A DNA stretch of 5,712 nt from a bacterium (GTDB lineage: Bacteria; Verrucomicrobiota; Verrucomicrobiae; Limisphaerales; J093), in the NCBI GenBank assembly GCA_021839785.1, contig JAKCAB010000075.1, forward strand, positions 1 to 5,712. The letters run 5' to 3'. Both the position numbers and the translations under genes were made by a program. Shown piece after piece: positions 1 through 2,802 of this stretch. The first letter of the stretch is position 1. Each line of letters begins with the position of its first letter. The notes beneath the pieces were generated by a model. It searched no databases. It was not told the DNA's origin and worked only from the letters and a program-made list of their open reading frames with translations.

Positions 1-300
1 CGCGTGCCCGAGGTGCTCACGCCGGAGGAGGCGCGGCGGGTGATGGCGCTGCTGGAGGGGGCGCCGCAGTTGGTGGTGAAACTGCTTTACGGCAGCGGCC
101 TGCGCTTGATGGAGGCGCTGCGGCTCCGGGTCCACGATCTGGATTTCAAGATGCTGCAGGTGACGGTGCGCGCGGGCAAAGGCGACAAGGATCGGGCGAC
201 GCCGCTGGCCACCAGTCTGGCGGCACCCCTGCAGGAGCACCTGGCGCGGGTGGCGTTTGCGGGCCGGTGGACTCGGCGGGCCGGGCATGTGCTTCGGTGA
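1..300 (+). pseudogene. Integron-integrase-like tyrosine recombinase, internal fragment
   Basis: This is the central part of a tyrosine recombinase that most resembles integron integrases (IntI). The frame is open from base 1 (Arg-Val-Pro-Glu-Val-Leu-Thr-Pro-Glu-Glu), so the N-terminal DNA-binding part lies outside the window and the GTG at 4 is unlikely to be the true start. Visible IntI hallmarks are LTPEE at the start of the catalytic domain, LLYGSGLR with the first catalytic Arg (residue 34 counted from the GTG), LRVHDLDF, and GKGDKDR with the likely catalytic Lys (59). Similarity stops after HLARV near base 252. The last 15 residues are Arg/Gly-rich and unrelated, and a TGA follows at 298. 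The HxLRHSFAT, LGH and nucleophilic Tyr boxes of the family (about 320-340 residues in full) are absent here and were not found in the other + frames downstream. It is therefore a decayed, inactive remnant. The exact family (IntI versus a XerC/D-like phage or plasmid integrase) is inferred from motifs only. Confidence 0.75.
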
Positions 301-523
301 CGTGACCCGGCGTTTCCTCCTCGAAAGACGCGGAGGTCGTGGAGTCGTTGAAGGATTCTTGCGAAGCAGTTTTGCGTCGCAGGCCCGGTTTCGGTCGGGT
401 TCATCGGTGTGGTGGCTGACCGGCTCGACGCGCGGGGTGCGCGCAAAGGTGAAGCAACGGTAGTTGTTCGCGGGTTGACCACATCGCTTCGGTTTGCTGT
501 GTGGCGAGCTTACTGCAACCGGC

Positions 524-536
524 TTGCCGACGGCAA
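524..536. repeat. 13-bp perfect palindrome TTGCCG-A-CGGCAA
   Basis: Two perfect 6-bp arms flank a single central A. The spacing is too tight for an RNA hairpin, so if functional it is more likely a site for a dimeric DNA-binding protein. It lies about 185 bp upstream of the DUF1080 start codon. A palindrome of this length can arise by chance in GC-rich DNA. Confidence 0.35.
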
Positions 537-567
537 CGTGCTTTCGCGGTTGAAGTTCGGGTCGGAG

Positions 568-596
568 CGCCGGTGGCCAACCGGCCGCCGGTGGCC
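568..596. repeat. Direct repeat of CGCCGGTGGCC (two copies)
   Basis: The 11-mer CGCCGGTGGCC occurs at 568-578 and again at 586-596, giving an 18-bp period with 7 bp between copies. The spacer is itself GC-rich and partly complementary to the copies. It could be a paired regulator-binding site or a small tandem duplication. There is no other support for either. Confidence 0.4.
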
Positions 597-607
597 TTGG
601 GAACCTG

Positions 608-621
608 ACCGTTCCAACGGT
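608..621. promoter_or_regulatory. 14-bp palindrome ACCGTT-CC-AACGGT, candidate operator
   Basis: Perfect 6-bp arms are separated by 2 bp, which gives a dyad typical in size of operators bound by homodimeric helix-turn-helix regulators. Its centre is about 104 bp upstream of the DUF1080 start codon and upstream of both the candidate terminator and the candidate promoter. No matching regulator gene is present in the window, so the role is inferred from symmetry alone. Confidence 0.3.
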
Positions 622-651
622 TGCGTGATTGCAGCGGAAGCGCGGGGCAGA

Positions 652-679
652 CCGCGCCCGGCCCGCGGACCGGTTTTTT
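652..679 (+). terminator. Candidate intrinsic terminator upstream of the DUF1080 gene
   Basis: CCGCG (652-656) and CGCGG (664-668) form a 5-bp GC stem with a 7-nt loop. An alternative CCGG/CCGG stem (658-661 with 670-673) directly abuts a run of six Ts at 674-679. Either fold followed by the T run resembles a Rho-independent terminator that would insulate the DUF1080 gene from transcription across the integrase remnant. The stems are short and mutually exclusive, so this is weaker than the terminator at 1768. Confidence 0.4.
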
Positions 680-681
680 CC

Positions 682-710
682 TTGTTGGGCCGGCGCGTTC
701 TCCGCATAAA
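682..710 (+). promoter_or_regulatory. Candidate sigma70-like promoter of the DUF1080 gene
   Basis: TTGTTG (682-687) and CATAAA (705-710) are separated by 17 bp. They match the -35 and -10 consensus at three and four of six positions. CATAAA is the only AT-rich hexamer in the region just upstream of the gene. Transcription would start at about 717-719, at or next to the ATG, implying a leaderless or nearly leaderless mRNA. That fits the lack of any Shine-Dalgarno sequence upstream of 719. The match to consensus is modest. Confidence 0.3.
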
Positions 711-718
711 TCCGCGCC
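692..718. promoter_or_regulatory. Inverted repeat GGCGCG-N15-CGCGCC abutting the start codon
   Basis: Perfect 6-bp arms at 692-697 and 713-718 surround the CATAAA hexamer, and the right arm ends at the base before the ATG of the DUF1080 gene. On DNA this could be an operator over the -10 region. On RNA it could be a hairpin that hides the start, but only if transcription begins upstream of 692. The function is inferred from position and symmetry. Confidence 0.3.
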
Positions 719-1744
719 ATGCAAACGCACTCGATCGGTTCGCGCAGACTGCGCGCCTGCGTCCTCGGTTCCCTGTTGGTCGGCGGCGCTTTCACCGTCC
801 TCGCCAATGACGCCTTCCTGGGCCGGTGGGCCTTGACCCTCCCCGGCGGCGGCGCTGGCTGGCTCGAAATCAAAAAGGAAAACGGCTGGTACGACGGTTC
901 GATCCTCTGGGGCGGCGGCAGCGTCGTCCCCGTTTCGAGCGTGTTCTTCACCGACGACGCGCTGAACGTCACACGCACCCAGGAGGTGGCCCGCAAAAAC
1001 GCCGCCGGCAAGGTCGTGCGCCGTCAGCAATTCACGGAGCTCATCAGTGCGCACGTGGATGGCGACAACCTCAGCCTGATGCTCTTCAACCCGCACGAAA
1101 ACGGTGAGGGCATGAGCCAGGAGGAATTCAGTGGCAAACGCATTCCGCCCGTCCCGCCGGCCCCCGATCTTGCACAGGTCAAATTCGGCAACCCGATCCA
1201 GCTCTTTAACGGCAAAGACCTCACGGGCTGGCGGCTGGTCGAGGCCGGCGCCGCCAATGGCTGGCACGTCCAGGACGGCGAACTGCGCAACCGCCCGGTT
1301 CAGGAAGAAGGCAAGCCGCACAAGAACTACGGCAACCTGCGCACCGACCGCGAGTTCGAGGACTTCAACCTCAAGCTGGAAGTCAACGTGCCCAAAAACG
1401 GGAACAGCGGCATCTATCTGCGCGGCATCTATGAGGTCCAGGTGGCTGACTCTTACGGTCAGCCCACCGATTCGCACAACATCGGAGGGTTGTACAGCCG
1501 CATCACCCCGACCGTGAACGTGTGCAAGCCGCCCGGCGAATGGCAGACCTTCGACATCACGCTGGTGGACCGCCATCTCACTGTGATTCTGAACGGCACC
1601 AAGATCATCGACAACCAGCCGGTCCTCGGCTGCACCGGCGGCGCGCTCTGGTCGGACGAATTCCGCCCCGGCCCGATCTACCTGCAAGGCGATCACGCGG
1701 CCGTGACCTACCGGAACATCGTCCTCCGTCCGGTTGTGAAATAA
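719..1744 (+). CDS. Secreted DUF1080 (3-keto-disaccharide hydrolase domain) protein
   Basis: The product has 341 residues. Residues 1-29 are a Sec signal peptide with basic residues near the start, a hydrophobic core ACVLGSLLVGGAFTV and likely cleavage after VLA. Residues 31-140 form a beta-rich domain (FLGRWALTLPGGGAGWLEI, then GSILWGGGSVVPV) of the kind placed before DUF1080 in Verrucomicrobiota and Planctomycetes proteins. A Pro-rich linker (143-149) leads to a DUF1080/PF06439 jelly-roll domain at about 157-338. It shows the family opening LFNGKDLTGWR, then WHVQDGELR, NLRTDREFEDFNLKLEV, NGNSGIYLRGIYEVQV, GEWQTFDI and the closing GPIYLQGDHAAVTYRNI. The family is known for cleaving glycosides oxidised at C3, yielding a keto-sugar or keto-glycal; the substrate here is unknown. 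The start is ATG at 719, directly before the signal peptide, with no Shine-Dalgarno site. A strong terminator follows, so the gene is probably a single transcription unit although it neighbours a functionally related TIM-barrel gene. The family call is firm; the enzymatic role is inferred from the family. Confidence 0.93.
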   Translation: MQTHSIGSRRLRACVLGSLLVGGAFTVLANDAFLGRWALTLPGGGAGWLEIKKENGWYDGSILWGGGSVVPVSSVFFTDDALNVTRTQEVARKNAAGKVVRRQQFTELISAHVDGDNLSLMLFNPHENGEGMSQEEFSGKRIPPVPPAPDLAQVKFGNPIQLFNGKDLTGWRLVEAGAANGWHVQDGELRNRPVQEEGKPHKNYGNLRTDREFEDFNLKLEVNVPKNGNSGIYLRGIYEVQVADSYGQPTDSHNIGGLYSRITPTVNVCKPPGEWQTFDITLVDRHLTVILNGTKIIDNQPVLGCTGGALWSDEFRPGPIYLQGDHAAVTYRNIVLRPVVK

Positions 1745-1767
1745 CGGGCTCCGAAAAACTTTTCGCC

Positions 1768-1804
1768 GCGACCGCCGTCTCCGGATGGTGGTCGCTTTGC
1801 TTTT
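1768..1804 (+). terminator. Strong intrinsic terminator with a UNCG-type tetraloop
   Basis: Bases 1768-1779 pair with 1784-1795 in an uninterrupted 12-bp stem (ten Watson-Crick and two G-U pairs) closed by the tetraloop UCCG (1780-1783) on a C-G pair, a member of the very stable cUNCGg class. TTTGCTTTT (1796-1804) follows at once. The stem begins 24 bp after the DUF1080 stop codon, so this should end that transcript and separate it from the downstream pair of genes. A-rich bases at 1754-1758 could pair with the T tract, so some activity on the other strand is possible. Confidence 0.85.
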
Positions 1805-1829
1805 CACGCAGAGTCCCGACCGCCTGAGT

Positions 1830-1874
1830 TCCCAAGCCGCGCCTTTCCAGTTCCAGCGCGGCGGCGGTTTGGGA
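1830..1874 (+). promoter_or_regulatory. Two-part hairpin in the leader of the TIM-barrel gene
   Basis: GCCGCGC (1836-1842) pairs with GCGCGGC (1856-1862) across a 13-nt loop. The flanking TCCCAA (1830-1835) pairs with TTGGGA (1869-1874), leaving a 6-nt bulge on the 3' side. The loop contains TTCCAG twice in tandem (1845-1850 and 1851-1856). It lies between the upstream terminator and the ATG at 1912 and has no T run, so it is not a terminator. It might be a structured 5' leader. No known riboswitch class was recognised. Confidence 0.35.
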
Positions 1875-1911
1875 CTTGCCTGGTTCGCGCCGAAACCCTT
1901 TGCTCACCGGC

Positions 1912-2802
1912 ATGAACACATCCGCCACCGGCGCCAGCCGCCGTCGCTTCCTGCAATCCGCCAGCCTGGCCCTGGCTGCCGCCGGCCTCGCTTCCCCCGC
2001 TTCTGCCGCCGAACCGGCTTCGCCGCCGCCGGGCCGGATGCACGTCGGCTTGGTGACCTACAACCTCGCCAAGGACTGGGACGTGCCCACGATCATCAAG
2101 CATTGCACGGAGACGAAATTCGAGGGTGTCGAACTGCGCACGACGCACGCGCACGGCGTCGAGGTGGGACTCGGCAAAGAGCAGCGCGGCGAGGTGAAGC
2201 GCCGGTTCGCCGATTCGCCGGTTCAGCTTTTCGGCTTGGGTAGTGCCTTCGATTATCACACGCCCGACCCGGCCAAGCTGCGGCGCGACCTCGCGGCCAC
2301 GAAGGAGTACATCGTACTCGCCCACGATGTCGGCGCCACCGGCGTCAAAGTCCGCCCGAACGGCCTGCCGAAAGAAGTTCCGGTTCCGAAGACGCTCGAA
2401 CAAATCGGCCGGTCGCTGCGCGAGTTGGGCGAGTTCGGCGCCGGGTTGGGACAGCAAATCCGGCTCGAAGTCCACGGCAGCGGCACGTCCTTGGTTCCGC
2501 ACATCAAGACCGTCCTCGACGCGGCCAATCATCCGAACGTCGGCGCGTGCTGGAACTCGAACCAGAGCGACCTCGAAGGCGACGGTTTCGAGGCGAACTT
2601 CGATCTGCTGAAAGGCCGCATCTTCTCCGTCCACATGCGCGACCTTTACCTGGAGGAATACCCGTGGCGGAGACTGCTGACCCGGCTGAACGGCAGCGGT
2701 TTCACCGGCTTCTGCCTGGCGGAGATTCCGGAAAGCGCCGACCCGGTGCGCGTGATGCGTTACTTCCGCGCGCTCTGTCTGGCTTACCAGGACCGGCTGT
2801 GA
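1912..2802 (+). CDS. Tat-exported sugar phosphate isomerase/epimerase-like TIM-barrel protein
   Basis: The product has 296 residues and belongs to the xylose isomerase-like TIM-barrel superfamily (PF01261). The start is ATG at 1912. An in-frame TTG at 1876 would add 12 residues before the signal peptide and is disfavoured. Residues 9-16 (SRRRFLQS) form a twin-arginine motif, followed by a hydrophobic Ala/Leu segment and cleavage near ASA-AE (31-34). Tat export implies folding, probably with bound metal, before secretion. The barrel starts at about residue 43 (MHVGLVTYNLAKDW). Candidate metal ligands are Glu74 (EGVELR), Glu186 (RLEVHG), Asn215 (GACWNSNQSD), His241 (FSVHMRD) and Glu271 (CLAEIPES). 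Asn215 sits where D-tagatose 3-epimerase-type enzymes have Asp. Members metabolise keto-sugars; beside a DUF1080 gene, a role in converting the keto-glycal or 3-keto-sugar product is plausible but inferred. The stop overlaps the next start (GTGA), so the two genes are translationally coupled. No clear promoter or Shine-Dalgarno site precedes 1912. Confidence 0.9.
   Translation: MNTSATGASRRRFLQSASLALAAAGLASPASAAEPASPPPGRMHVGLVTYNLAKDWDVPTIIKHCTETKFEGVELRTTHAHGVEVGLGKEQRGEVKRRFADSPVQLFGLGSAFDYHTPDPAKLRRDLAATKEYIVLAHDVGATGVKVRPNGLPKEVPVPKTLEQIGRSLRELGEFGAGLGQQIRLEVHGSGTSLVPHIKTVLDAANHPNVGACWNSNQSDLEGDGFEANFDLLKGRIFSVHMRDLYLEEYPWRRLLTRLNGSGFTGFCLAEIPESADPVRVMRYFRALCLAYQDRL
2789..2792 (+). promoter_or_regulatory. 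Ribosome binding site AGGA for the GH99-like gene
   Basis: AGGA lies inside the last codons of the TIM-barrel gene, 6 nt before the GTG at 2799. It is the only start-proximal Shine-Dalgarno-like site of the three intact genes. It supports GTG 2799 as the start, together with the 4-bp GTGA stop/start overlap that favours reinitiation by terminating ribosomes. Confidence 0.55.

Larger units (their letters stand above)
301..718. other. Non-coding stretch between integrase remnant and DUF1080 gene
   Basis: No convincing gene is visible in these 418 bases. The open frames crossing the stretch give Arg/Gly/Pro-rich low-information translations typical of GC-rich noise, and none carries a recognisable motif. 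The stretch does hold several symmetric elements, listed separately: a 13-bp palindrome, an 11-bp direct repeat, a 14-bp palindrome, a GC hairpin with a T run, and a promoter-like pair at its right end. I looked for integron attC core sites (RYYYAAC paired with GTTRRRY) because of the neighbouring integrase remnant and found no match. Confidence 0.6.

Noticed and set aside
301..718. Integron attC or attI site next to the integrase remnant
   Set aside because: No RYYYAAC/GTTRRRY core pair with the expected spacing was found. The palindromes present do not fit the attC layout.
409..810. 133-codon + strand open frame in the region upstream of the DUF1080 gene
   Set aside because: The translation is Arg-rich without any domain motif, and it runs into the DUF1080 gene in another frame.
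401..1807. 468-codon open frame on the minus strand across the DUF1080 gene
   Set aside because: It is the antisense shadow of a strongly supported gene. Its translation has no signal peptide or family motif, and long antisense frames are common in GC-rich coding DNA.
1876..1904. Promoter TTGCCT-17 bp-TTTGCT before the TIM-barrel gene
   Set aside because: The -10 hexamer matches consensus at only two positions, so it is not supportable.
1876..1911. TTG start for the TIM-barrel gene
   Set aside because: It adds 12 residues ahead of a normal Tat signal peptide, and the TTG falls just past the leader hairpin with no Shine-Dalgarno site. ATG 1912 gives a standard Tat n-region.
2547..2798. Upstream in-frame extension of the GH99-like gene
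   Set aside because: It overlaps the 3' third of the TIM-barrel gene, its translation is Arg/Pro-rich noise, and it would place the signal peptide more than 110 residues into the protein. GTG 2799 has AGGA upstream and a GTGA overlap.
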